18,303 nt of DNA from the NCBI GenBank assembly GCA_030532815.1, contig JAUNKI010000021.1:1-18303 (forward strand), read 5' to 3'. The notes beneath the pieces are model-generated. The model ran no database searches, was not told the origin of the DNA, and saw only the letters and a program-made list of their open reading frames with translations. Source of the DNA: Leptotrichiaceae bacterium (GTDB taxonomy: Bacteria; Fusobacteriota; Fusobacteriia; Fusobacteriales; Leptotrichiaceae). Position 1 is the stretch's first letter. Each line of letters starts with the position of its first letter. A program made the translations under genes and the position numbers. Shown piece after piece: positions 1 to 7,386 of the stretch.

Positions 1-412
1 ACCGTATATACTACCTACACTGCTTATAATAACTGAAATAGGCTTCTGCCTGTATATTATCGCAAGAGATAATAACAAATCCTTTAAAAAAGCTGTACAG
101 AATATAAAGGAAAAAATCATAAGAAAAACAAAACTTGATCTTAATACAGAAGTAAAGGATTTTTCAAAAAAAAGTTATCTCATTCTTTTGGCGATAATAA
201 TTTTTACACTTTTTATGGATAACAAAATGGTAGTTGTAATTCTGATTACCATATTTATGGTTCTTCTTCTGAAGATGAGAATACCTTATGATAAGTTTGA
301 AAAGTTGTTTGTAAATTATGAGCCGTCTATGAAAAAATACAACATATATTTGTCGATACTATTGTTAATACAGGTAATAACAATAATTCTGACAGTTCTG
401 TTTGCAGGTTGA
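1..412 (+). CDS. Multi-pass membrane protein, N-terminus outside the window (partial)
   Basis: The reading frame is open from base 2 to the TGA at 410-412, giving 137 visible residues with no in-frame stop, so the gene begins to the left. A TTG at 188 could be read as a start but lies inside continuous coding sequence and has no ribosome site. About four hydrophobic segments are visible: residues 1-21, two closely spaced ones at about 59-92, and one at about 115-136. Between the first and second is a basic, probably cytoplasmic loop rich in Lys. The protein is therefore an inner-membrane protein. I recognise no family. Its position at the head of a type IV secretion cluster suggests an inner-membrane part of that machine (the VirB6/TrbL slot is one possibility), but nothing in the sequence proves it. 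The stop codon sits in the ribosome site of the next gene, so the two are probably cotranscribed. Confidence 0.75.
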   Translation, partial: PYILPTLLIITEIGFCLYIIARDNNKSFKKAVQNIKEKIIRKTKLDLNTEVKDFSKKSYLILLAIIIFTLFMDNKMVVVILITIFMVLLLKMRIPYDKFEKLFVNYEPSMKKYNIYLSILLLIQVITIILTVLFAG

Positions 413-429
413 GGGGGTGAACGGAAAAA

Positions 430-2694
430 ATGTCAGTTTTTACACTTAACATAAATTCGGAAAATTATGACTACACTATGCTTGATAATACTTATAAGAA
501 ATTGTCGGATTGGATAACAGAAGTAAAATTTGATTTCAAAAATAATACAGCCGATATAACCAATGTAATTGAAGGAACATTTCTTATGAATGTCAGTGGA
601 AATAATATAAAAATTAAAAGCGGACTTTTACTGCATCTTCTTCTTTTCACTTATTTTACTGAACTTGAAAGCAGTGAAGACGAAAAACTTTATAGAGCTA
701 TCTTGAACAATTTTGTCAGGGAAAATGCAGAACGTTATGAGAGAAGAGTGAAAAAAGTAAACAGTGGATATTCCGAAAATGAAAATAGAGAAAAAGTATA
801 TAAGTTTCTCAAAGATATTTTCAGGGTAAGTGAAAATGTTTTTGAGCTGATTGTCAGTAGTGTCGGAAAAAATCGCAGAGGAAAAATATTGAAAAAATCG
901 GTTCAGACATTTAATCTGTACAATAGAGAACTGAACAGGATAGTACTGGAGAAAAATCGATTTGATATTAAAATGGAAAAATGTTATGACGAAATTGAAA
1001 AAATATTTAAAACAGTTATCATTCGTGAGCTTGAAGAATATAATGCAGAAGAAACTGATAACGGAGGATATCTTTTAAGAATAGTTAAAGACGGCATTAA
1101 AGCTGTATATACATGTATTATTCTGGAAAGGATAAAATCTGAAAACAGTTTTGAAATATTTTTCAACTCGGATGTGTGGTTTATTTATTTTTACAGTCTA
1201 CTTCTTTCAAATTACAGAGAAAACAAAAGTAACCTTTTGAAACTTAATAAAAATACGGATTTTCTAAAATTCGGGGCAGACACGCATACAGTAAACGGAG
1301 CTGTAAAAATTTTTACAGAGAAAAATAATATGAAAGAAACGGAAAGAGGATTGAAACCGAAAATTTTTTATCTTCTTTTGGCAAAGGGGTATTATGACAG
1401 GAGTATATACAGTGCTGATTCTATAGATGAGAACTGCATATTTGAAATAAATTTTACAAATGAAAGTGGGGATGAAATATTTGAAGAAGGTTTAAAAATA
1501 TATAAGCTGAATACGAATTTTATAATATCAGAATTTGTAAATATGCTTCTTATGACTGATAATAGAAACTTAAGGAAATATATAGCGGAATTTGTCGAAA
1601 AATTTAATACGGTCGTAAGTCAGTATAATAATTTTGAAGATGTATCGGAAGATGTGGAATATGCCATGAGCAATATTTTCAGTAATCTTGAAGAAAATAT
1701 GACGGAAAGATATAATGAAATAAAAAGATTGTACGATACAGGGTCAAAAGGACAGAAAATAGCTATAATAAAGGAAATAATAAATATTCTGATACAAAAA
1801 ATGAATATAAATCTTAACAGTAAAAAAAATATAATAAGAAATTATAAATTGGCAATTGAATATTTGAAAAATATTATGAATTGTGAGGTTCAGATATATA
1901 AGGATATGTCTTTCGGAAACAGTGTATTTATAACTCATAATATTATAGATAGTATAAGATTTGAAAATGAAAAAACGGCAGAAAGAATTTTAAAGACAGA
2001 TTTTAAAACTGTTGAGGAATTGGTAAGTAAATATCCGTCAGATATTGAAAAAGTAGAAGGAGAAAAAAATAAGTCTGTGGAAACTTTTAAAGAAGAACTG
2101 ATAAATAAATATACTGACAAAAGCAGAATACTTATAAAAGTCAATACAGAAATAAATATGGACGGACAGGACGATACAAGTCTCCATATACATATGAAAA
2201 TTTTCTTTCTTATGACTATTTATAATAAAATAAAAAGCAGTGATTATTTTCTCGGATTAAATGAAAAATTTAAAAAAATATATTTAAATATTATAACGGA
2301 TGTGATTTATATGCTGAATCTGAAAGATAATCTGCTTATACGGAATTTACCCTTTATTAAAGAATATGATTATCTTGAAGATTTCTTTAAAAAGACGGAA
2401 AGTTATTTTTTTTCACTGTATCTGAATAATGAAGAAAATATAAGAAAAATAAATCGGGAAACAGTAAAGGAAGCTGAAGAATATCTGGAAGTTTTCAGGA
2501 ATGCTTTAACAGACAGTTACTGTTATTACGAAGAAAATTACGACGGATTAAGAACAGACGGAAATATTTCTGAAGAAAGGGAAGAGGCTTCAGATCCTTT
2601 CATTGAAAAAAATAGAAATATATCCGATAAAGATATAAAAAATACTGCGGACTATCTGATTCGATCTTTTGATTTGAATGAAATATTTGTCTGA
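430..2694 (+). CDS. Large charged cytoplasmic protein of unknown function (754 aa)
   Basis: The ATG at 430 follows a strong GAGGGGGTGA ribosome site that overlaps the stop of the preceding gene, so the start is secure. There is no signal peptide and no convincing membrane segment; the short hydrophobic run GLLLHLLLFTYF (about residues 64-75) is too short and flanked by charges. The rest is rich in Lys, Glu, Asn and Ile and looks mostly helical, with an acidic tail after about residue 705. I see no Walker A motif, no HUH or other nuclease signature and no zinc motif, so it does not look like a VirB4, VirB11, VirD4 or relaxase. It lies upstream of an HU-like gene and VirB3/9/10-like genes, so it is probably a cytoplasmic accessory or element-specific protein of the transfer module. 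I do not recognise the family. Confidence 0.8.
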   Translation: MSVFTLNINSENYDYTMLDNTYKKLSDWITEVKFDFKNNTADITNVIEGTFLMNVSGNNIKIKSGLLLHLLLFTYFTELESSEDEKLYRAILNNFVRENAERYERRVKKVNSGYSENENREKVYKFLKDIFRVSENVFELIVSSVGKNRRGKILKKSVQTFNLYNRELNRIVLEKNRFDIKMEKCYDEIEKIFKTVIIRELEEYNAEETDNGGYLLRIVKDGIKAVYTCIILERIKSENSFEIFFNSDVWFIYFYSLLLSNYRENKSNLLKLNKNTDFLKFGADTHTVNGAVKIFTEKNNMKETERGLKPKIFYLLLAKGYYDRSIYSADSIDENCIFEINFTNESGDEIFEEGLKIYKLNTNFIISEFVNMLLMTDNRNLRKYIAEFVEKFNTVVSQYNNFEDVSEDVEYAMSNIFSNLEENMTERYNEIKRLYDTGSKGQKIAIIKEIINILIQKMNINLNSKKNIIRNYKLAIEYLKNIMNCEVQIYKDMSFGNSVFITHNIIDSIRFENEKTAERILKTDFKTVEELVSKYPSDIEKVEGEKNKSVETFKEELINKYTDKSRILIKVNTEINMDGQDDTSLHIHMKIFFLMTIYNKIKSSDYFLGLNEKFKKIYLNIITDVIYMLNLKDNLLIRNLPFIKEYDYLEDFFKKTESYFFSLYLNNEENIRKINRETVKEAEEYLEVFRNALTDSYCYYEENYDGLRTDGNISEEREEASDPFIEKNRNISDKDIKNTADYLIRSFDLNEIFV

Positions 2695-2708
2695 GGAAGG
2701 AAATCGTA

Positions 2709-2948
2709 ATGAAACTCAATAAAAATGACCTTATAAAAGAATATGCCGAAAAAGAGAAAATTCCTTTTTCAAAAAGTAAAAAGCATTTTAATAAAATTTT
2801 CAAACTGCTCTCACAGAATATAAAAAAAGGAAATACGGTTATGATAAGCGGTCTTGGAAAATTTACTACGAATGAAGAGGGTAAAAGGATTTTTAAACCT
2901 TCAATAGTATTGAAAAATGGGAACGGAAAAGAAAAGAATTTGGATTAA
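2709..2948 (+). CDS. Miniature HU/IHF-like DNA-binding protein (79 aa)
   Basis: The first 50 residues follow the HU/IHF pattern. An amphipathic start (LNKNDLIKEYAEK) leads to a helical dimerisation region, then KKGNTVMISGLGKF at about 39-52, matching the HU pattern KkGe.v.i.GfG.F. Canonical HU then has about 30 residues forming the DNA-wrapping beta arm around an NPQTG motif. Here only a few residues separate the GKF turn from RIFKPSIVLKN (60-70), which resembles the FKPgk.LK end of HU. The arm thus seems deleted, giving 79 residues against the usual 90 or so. DNA binding is expected from the family, but bending of the HU/IHF type may be lost. The ATG at 2709 has GAGGAAGGA upstream, beginning in the stop codon of the preceding gene, so the two are probably cotranscribed. 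It could instead be an HU-fold protein with a non-nucleoid role. Confidence 0.6.
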   Translation: MKLNKNDLIKEYAEKEKIPFSKSKKHFNKIFKLLSQNIKKGNTVMISGLGKFTTNEEGKRIFKPSIVLKNGNGKEKNLD

Positions 2949-3005
2949 TTATTTTGAATTTTCATTAACAATATAATTAAAAGGAAAAAGAAAGGAAAAC
3001 ATCAG

Positions 3006-3284
3006 ATGAAGAAAAAGCTTGAACTATTTATTGAAAACAAGCATAGCGAGTTGAGGAAAGTAATGGATGATACCAAAATTTCCAATTTTCTTGAAAAAAA
3101 TGAATTGGATGAAATTTATGATGACAGATTTCTTGATAATAAACCGCTTGTCATGAAGTTTCTTGAAATACTTCTTTGCATGTACTTTCAGCATAAAGGG
3201 GAGAAGGTTATTATGAAAATAAAAATTGAAAAGCTTGAAAAAGAAATCAGTGAACTGAGGAAAAGAAAATCAAAGGAAGGATAG
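3006..3284 (+). CDS. Small cytoplasmic protein with C-terminal coiled coil, unknown function (92 aa)
   Basis: This is a short charged protein without a signal peptide or membrane span. The N-terminal two thirds are mixed helical; one stretch (PLVMKFLEILLCMYF, about 47-61) is moderately hydrophobic and could be a buried helix. The C-terminus (about 70-90) has Leu/Ile every third or fourth residue between Lys and Glu (KIKIEKLEKEISELRKRK), a likely coiled coil for oligomerisation or partner binding. The start at 3006 follows an AAAGGAAAA-type ribosome site. The gene lies 57 nt after the HU-like gene and its end carries the ribosome site of the next gene, so the two downstream reading frames are likely translated together. 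I do not recognise it. Confidence 0.65.
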   Translation: MKKKLELFIENKHSELRKVMDDTKISNFLEKNELDEIYDDRFLDNKPLVMKFLEILLCMYFQHKGEKVIMKIKIEKLEKEISELRKRKSKEG

Positions 3285-3287
3285 AAA

Positions 3288-4019
3288 ATGACCCTCGTAG
3301 GAACAATTTTTTTCAATAAAGAAAAGATAGATTTTCTGTTCGTAATGGGAGAGTTCGGAAAGAAAAACATTTACCTTCAATATAAGGGAAAAACATATGA
3401 TTTACGGTACTTGGTGAATACATTTAAAACTGAGAGATTTTTTTTAGCCATAAAAATGTACTACGATAACGGTATATTTGAAAAACATGCTGAAAAAGTT
3501 CTGGACGGTCCGGAAGCCGGAAAACATATATTCAAGTTTATTGATCTTATTATAGAAATGCAGTTGTCGGAAAAGATAGAGCATAATTCGGTAATATCAA
3601 AAATAACCGAGCTGGAAATCGAATTTGATGAAGAAACCGATAAATTTCTCATTACTGCAGTTACGGGAAATAAGATAGTACATAAAGATGAAAACGGAAC
3701 AAATTTCTTTTATAAAAAAATTAAAATAGAACTCGGTTACTATAATTCTGACTTGAACGGAGTTATATCTCTTGTAGGTTCGTATGTAAATATGAAAAAA
3801 GGATATCGGATAGTTGAAATATTCGGAATGAGCAGTTTTGACTGTTTTACCGAAAGAAGGAAAAAAACATTGTCAAATTTTGAAGAAACGGGGCTTTTTT
3901 CTCTTAAGCATAACGGAATAATTGATAATACGGTTAAAGAAAAATTATATGAGGAAATAGAGAACAGTTTGAACGGCATTATAAGTTACGAAATGCTGAA
4001 GGAATTAGTAGAATATTAA
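3288..4019 (+). CDS. Protein of unknown function in the type IV secretion cluster (243 aa)
   Basis: The ATG at 3288 comes three bases after the preceding stop, and its ribosome site (AAGGAAGG) lies inside the end of that gene, so translational coupling is likely. No signal peptide is present; the N-terminus (MTLVGTIFFNKEKIDFLFVMGEFG) is alternately hydrophobic, more like beta strands than a membrane helix. The middle (about 105-185) has several short strand-like runs such as KFLITAV and KIKIELGYY, and the last 60 residues look helical and charged. No catalytic motif is visible. Its size and lack of an export signal suggest a cytoplasmic or inner-membrane-associated accessory protein of the neighbouring secretion genes, but no family is recognised. 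Confidence 0.7.
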   Translation: MTLVGTIFFNKEKIDFLFVMGEFGKKNIYLQYKGKTYDLRYLVNTFKTERFFLAIKMYYDNGIFEKHAEKVLDGPEAGKHIFKFIDLIIEMQLSEKIEHNSVISKITELEIEFDEETDKFLITAVTGNKIVHKDENGTNFFYKKIKIELGYYNSDLNGVISLVGSYVNMKKGYRIVEIFGMSSFDCFTERRKKTLSNFEETGLFSLKHNGIIDNTVKEKLYEEIENSLNGIISYEMLKELVEY

Positions 4020-4036
4020 AAGGAGAATGGGAATTT

Positions 4037-4840
4037 ATGGAAAAGTTGAAATTGGGGGTAATAATATTATTATGTTTTACGGCATTGAATGTTTCCGCTA
4101 AAACACCGTTTTCAGTAAGGATTGAAAATCAGTCTTTTGAAACGGTGCATCGACTGCCGTCTTTTAGAAATGAAGTAATGGACGGAATAAATTCATATAC
4201 TGTAAAAATTCTGAAAGCAGATGAGATAACACAGGACTATTTCACTTTCGGAAAAGATGTAGTGGTGAGAAGTGATCTGTATACCTATCCTACAACAAAA
4301 TTTGAAAATGCAGATTTGAAAAATTATGAAGATGAAAATTCCATAAGGTTTATAAATAATGTATATTTCAGAAAAGGTGCAGTAATAAACTTCAGAACAA
4401 ATGTAGAAAAAAATCTTGGGGATTTTATAAATTTTGAAAGTATCTCTCTTGAAGGAAATGAACTTTTTGTGGATATAGCGGATAACTCGGAAATACCGAG
4501 ATTTCTAAAAATACCATTATTCGTGGTTCCTGAAAATGAAATAACGCTTAATGAATTTAACGTAAGACTTATAAAACCTCTTATAATAGGAGAAGCGGAA
4601 TATGTAGTTAAAAGTGAGAGTACGGGAAAGGGGAAAATACTTTATTTTATTGAGCCTCTTTACAGGAATGAAGAAATAGCACAGAAGTATGCTCTTATGG
4701 AAAAGAAGTATACTGATGTAAGGCACGGAGAGAAAAAATTGCCTGAAACGGCCCTTATAAGGGAAAAAATAACTACATTTAAAGAAAAAGGGAAAAGATT
4801 TATATTTACGAGTAATATTGTAGATTTGTTTATTAAATAG
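4037..4840 (+). CDS. Exported (periplasmic) protein of unknown function (267 aa)
   Basis: The N-terminus is a classical Sec signal peptide: MEKLKLG, a hydrophobic core VIILLCFTAL, then NVSA with likely cleavage after residue 21. There is no Cys directly after the site, so it is not a lipoprotein. The mature part (about 246 aa) is hydrophilic and strand-rich until about residue 205, then mainly helical and basic with Lys/Glu pairs. The ribosome site AGGAG (4021-4025) lies just before the ATG at 4037. Within a cluster holding VirB3-, VirB9- and VirB10-like genes, an exported protein of this size could take a VirB5-like or other periplasmic role. A VirB8-like role is less likely, because the N-terminal helix looks cleavable. 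Sequence alone does not assign it. Confidence 0.7.
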   Translation: MEKLKLGVIILLCFTALNVSAKTPFSVRIENQSFETVHRLPSFRNEVMDGINSYTVKILKADEITQDYFTFGKDVVVRSDLYTYPTTKFENADLKNYEDENSIRFINNVYFRKGAVINFRTNVEKNLGDFINFESISLEGNELFVDIADNSEIPRFLKIPLFVVPENEITLNEFNVRLIKPLIIGEAEYVVKSESTGKGKILYFIEPLYRNEEIAQKYALMEKKYTDVRHGEKKLPETALIREKITTFKEKGKRFIFTSNIVDLFIK

Positions 4841-4849
4841 GAGAGGAAA

Positions 4850-5350
4850 ATGAGAAAGGTTATATGGATTCCGATGCTGGCTATAACAGTATTATTATAC
4901 GGAAAAGTTAAAATCGGGACATCTCCCGCTATTTCAAAGATATTCAATACGGCAACTACTGAAAATGCAAAAAGTGTCCTTGATAAATATCTTTCAGATT
5001 TTGAATTCGGGAACAGAAAATACAGATTACTTCTGACTGATGACAATGTAACATACTATTATATTCAGGAAAAAATAGGAAGATACAGTAATATAGGAGT
5101 ATTATTTATTCCGAAAACAAGAAAAATAATCTGTCAGAAAGAAAAGTTCTGGACTACTTCAGTTTTTTTTGACAGTAACGGACAAGTTGATACTTTTGCA
5201 AGAAAAGAAGGTGTGTGTACTAAAAGATCAGCTGAAAAAGTTCTTACATTACCGGGAAAAGTGGATATGTCCGAAATAGAAAGTCTTAATATAGATTTTG
5301 CTGAAAAAGTATTTATAGATAGAAAAAATGCCGAAAAAATATTTAAATAA
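4850..5350 (+). CDS. Small exported protein of unknown function (166 aa)
   Basis: A short basic N-terminus (MRK) leads to a hydrophobic stretch, VIWIPMLAITVLLYG (residues 4-18), that is either a signal peptide or an N-terminal anchor. The following KVKIGTS lacks an obvious AxA cleavage motif, so anchoring is quite possible. The mature region is basic and strand-rich (YRLLLTDDNVTYYYI, IGVLFIPKTRKIICQ), with two Cys residues (about 114 and 142) that could pair in the periplasm. The start at 4850 has AGGAGAGG immediately upstream and lies nine bases after the previous stop, so cotranscription is almost certain. It sits directly before the VirB3-like gene. An anchored protein with a small strand-rich domain could stand in for VirB8, but the usual fold signature is not visible and I leave it unassigned. 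Confidence 0.65.
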   Translation: MRKVIWIPMLAITVLLYGKVKIGTSPAISKIFNTATTENAKSVLDKYLSDFEFGNRKYRLLLTDDNVTYYYIQEKIGRYSNIGVLFIPKTRKIICQKEKFWTTSVFFDSNGQVDTFARKEGVCTKRSAEKVLTLPGKVDMSEIESLNIDFAEKVFIDRKNAEKIFK

Positions 5351-5361
5351 AGGAGAAATAA

Positions 5362-5604
5362 ATGAAAAAGAGACCGATTTTTTCATCTCTTATGGATGAA
5401 ATGGAAGTAATGGGAGTGCCGCTGACTACATTTAAAGTTATAATGGGATTTACAGGTATACTTTATCTGATTACCCGAAACTTTATGTGTTTTGTAATTG
5501 CATGGCTTCTAATGATAGCCTGCCGTCTTGTGTGTTTTTCGGATATGTATAAGATCGATTTACTGTTTAAACATTTAAAGGAAGAAGATAAACTTGACGC
5601 ATAA
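5362..5604 (+). CDS. virB3: VirB3/TrbD-like type IV secretion inner-membrane protein (80 aa)
   Basis: Length and layout match VirB3. A short N-terminus (RPIFSSLMDEM) is followed by the family's V-x-G-V-P-like entry (EVMGVPLTTFKV, about 15-26). Two adjacent membrane helices (about 25-37 and 41-58) and a short polar tail with DMYKIDLLFKHLK (61-73) follow; the tail corresponds to the common family ending R-x-D-P-x-x-hhhh. In characterised systems VirB3 sits in the inner membrane next to the VirB4 ATPase. No VirB4 gene follows here, which is unusual because virB3 and virB4 are normally adjacent or fused. The ATG at 5362 has an AGGAG ribosome site overlapping the preceding stop. The call rests on topology and the GVP/D pattern plus nearby VirB9 and VirB10 homologues; an unrelated small two-span protein remains possible. 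Confidence 0.6.
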   Translation: MKKRPIFSSLMDEMEVMGVPLTTFKVIMGFTGILYLITRNFMCFVIAWLLMIACRLVCFSDMYKIDLLFKHLKEEDKLDA

Positions 5605-5620
5605 ATATAAAAGATATTAT
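5594..5620 (+). promoter_or_regulatory. Possible internal promoter before the beta-barrel gene
   Basis: TTGACG (5594-5599) matches five of six bases of the -35 consensus, and TATTAT (5615-5620) five of six of the -10. The 15-nt spacer is shorter than optimal. The site overlaps the end of the VirB3-like gene and precedes the only large gap (172 nt) in the cluster, where an extra start for the last three genes would make sense. In such AT-rich DNA chance matches are common. Confidence 0.3.
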
Positions 5621-5776
5621 ATATTAACGTTTTTACGAGCAACTTTACTTATTAAATATTACTATTTTTTTAAAAGTGCGGTGATTTATATAAATCCGAT
5701 TCCGATTATAAAGAAAAAGTAAGAAAGTAAAGAAAAATTATGAAAAATATACATTAAAGAAAGAAGAAAGGGAAAG

Positions 5777-6529
5777 ATGATAAGGCGGATTGTTCTGTCG
5801 ACATTAACGGCAATACTCGGAGTTAATGCAATGGCAGATGAATTTTTTCTTGGAGGGACCTATGATTTTCATAGAAAAACAAGTATTGAAATTAATGGAA
5901 CCGGGAAAATTAAAACGGGATTTAAGCTTAGAGCAGAATGGTTACCTTTTGAGAAAAACAGTTTTAAAATGGGGACAGGTGTAACGCACGGATTTGATTT
6001 TAAGCAGAAAAACAGTAGTAAAAAAGCAACAATGGGAAATATTACTTCAATATACGGAGTCATTAAACCTGAATGGAAAATTAATGATGAATGGAAAATG
6101 TATAATAAATACAGACTCGGATTATCATTTAATTCAGGACGGAAATTTGAAAGGGCGAATACATATATTAACAGCTCGAGACTTAAGCCGAAGTTATATG
6201 TCGGAATTGAAGCGGGAATGGAGTGGAAAAATTTTTTACTGGGGTTGACTTATGATGTAAATTATATTTCAAACAACAGTATGAAGCATTCCGGTAAAAG
6301 TTCCCAGATGAGGCAAATAGGAATAGTGATAGGATATGTATTTGGAAACGGAAAAATAAGTAAGCCTGTATCTGCTTCTACAATTTCCGTAAAAACCGTA
6401 TCAGGAACGGAAAAGGAGAAAATTTCTCAGGAATCTTCGGGTCAGAATGAAAAAAGTAAGGAAATAAACAGAAAAGCCGAAACAGATTATAAAAAATGGT
6501 TCAGTTTTGATGAAGAAATAAATAAATAG
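5777..6529 (+). CDS. Predicted outer-membrane beta-barrel protein (250 aa)
   Basis: A signal peptide (MIRRIVLSTLTAILGVNAMA, cleavage likely after Ala20) precedes about 170 residues of alternating polar and aromatic/hydrophobic strands: FFLGGTYDF, GFKLRAEWLPF, SFKMGTGVTHGF, KMYNKYRLGLSF, KLYVGIEAGMEW, FLLGLTYDVNYI, IGIVIGYVFG. This is typical of a small 8- to 10-stranded outer-membrane barrel. The barrel seems to end near residue 190 and is followed by a hydrophilic, Ser/Lys/Glu-rich tail of about 60 residues, so the protein lacks the usual C-terminal Phe. The gene lies 172 nt after the VirB3-like gene and 27 nt before the VirB9-like gene. Dedicated beta-barrel proteins are not standard parts of VirB operons, so it may serve the secretion pore, surface exclusion or mating contact. 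That role is inference; the barrel prediction is fairly solid. Confidence 0.7.
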   Translation: MIRRIVLSTLTAILGVNAMADEFFLGGTYDFHRKTSIEINGTGKIKTGFKLRAEWLPFEKNSFKMGTGVTHGFDFKQKNSSKKATMGNITSIYGVIKPEWKINDEWKMYNKYRLGLSFNSGRKFERANTYINSSRLKPKLYVGIEAGMEWKNFLLGLTYDVNYISNNSMKHSGKSSQMRQIGIVIGYVFGNGKISKPVSASTISVKTVSGTEKEKISQESSGQNEKSKEINRKAETDYKKWFSFDEEINK

Positions 6530-6556
6530 TTCATATAATAAAAAGGAGAAAAAATA

Positions 6557-7372
6557 ATGCGAAAATTTAAAAACATTTTAACGGGAATACTGATTATGGT
6601 AGGAATAGGCTTTCACGGAAATGCAGCAGCCAAAAATAATTTTTTAAGTGATGAGGCTGTGTCGAAAATGCAGGTAAAAAAACTTATATCGGGAAAACAG
6701 GATGCAATAAAAAGAGTTGCTACAACTTTTGATTTTTACACGGACAGTATTTATGATGTTTATGTGACACCTGATTTTGTAACTATGATTAAGTTTGAAC
6801 CTGAAGAAGATATAGTGGCGGTAATAGGGGGAGACAATACTAATTTTGAAATGGAGCAGGAATTTGGAGGAGCTGACAACTCAATCTATCTGTTTATAAG
6901 ACCTACTGATTTGGATATAACTTCAAATGTAAATGTAATGACAAACAAGAGGATATATATGTTCAATCTTTATTCTACCCTTGAAATATTTAATCCGCTT
7001 GTAAAATTCAATTATCCCGCTGCAGGAAATACGATGAAGGCGACAGTTACTTCAAGAACTGAGAGAAACATGGTGTCTAACGGGAAAAATTCCATAATGG
7101 TGGATTTAGAAAAAATAGATTCCAATTATTCAATATCAAATAAAAATCTTCCTTTTTCTCCTACGCAGGTATTTACCGATGGTGTAAAAACTGTCATAAT
7201 AATGCCTGAAAATATACAGGAAGCACCTGTAATAATGGTTAAGGGTGTAGGAAGTAAGGAATTTGAAGTAGTAAATTTTGAATATGAATTTAATAAAATA
7301 ATTGTACATAGAAAAATTACCGAAGCTGTCCTCAAATTGGGAAATAAGCAGCTTACTATAAAACATAGATAG
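6557..7372 (+). CDS. virB9: VirB9/TrbG/CagX-family type IV secretion protein (271 aa)
   Basis: VirB9 proteins are periplasmic and form the outer-membrane core complex with VirB10 (and usually VirB7). A signal peptide spans about residues 1-25 (hydrophobic LTGILIMVGIGF, then GNAAA). The N-terminal domain shows the family's hallmark order: DVYVTPDFVTMIKFEPEEDIVAVIGGD (67-93), a bulky IYLFIRPT (110-117), and SNVNVMTNKRIYMFNL (123-138), matching the usual TNl.V.TdrR.Y.f.l pattern. The C-terminal domain starts near LPFSPTQVFTDGVKTVIIMPEN, corresponding to P..vf.DG..T.i.., and ends in VHRKITEAVLKLGNKQLTI. The length (271 aa) is normal. The start at 6557 follows AAGGAG with a 9-nt spacer. The VirB10 partner follows after 14 nt. 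I see no separate VirB7 lipoprotein gene. Confidence 0.85.
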   Translation: MRKFKNILTGILIMVGIGFHGNAAAKNNFLSDEAVSKMQVKKLISGKQDAIKRVATTFDFYTDSIYDVYVTPDFVTMIKFEPEEDIVAVIGGDNTNFEMEQEFGGADNSIYLFIRPTDLDITSNVNVMTNKRIYMFNLYSTLEIFNPLVKFNYPAAGNTMKATVTSRTERNMVSNGKNSIMVDLEKIDSNYSISNKNLPFSPTQVFTDGVKTVIIMPENIQEAPVIMVKGVGSKEFEVVNFEYEFNKIIVHRKITEAVLKLGNKQLTIKHR

Positions 7373-7386
7373 AAAGGGGGTTAAAT

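Noticed and set aside
4660..5046. 128-codon minus-strand reading frame across two exported-protein genes
   Set aside because: It is antisense to two + strand genes with good ribosome sites and signal peptides; its hydrophobic residues arise from the complement of Lys/Glu-rich codons.
5994..6248. 84-codon + strand frame inside the beta-barrel gene
   Set aside because: It lies wholly within the barrel gene in another frame and lacks a ribosome site; the barrel reading has a signal peptide and strand pattern.
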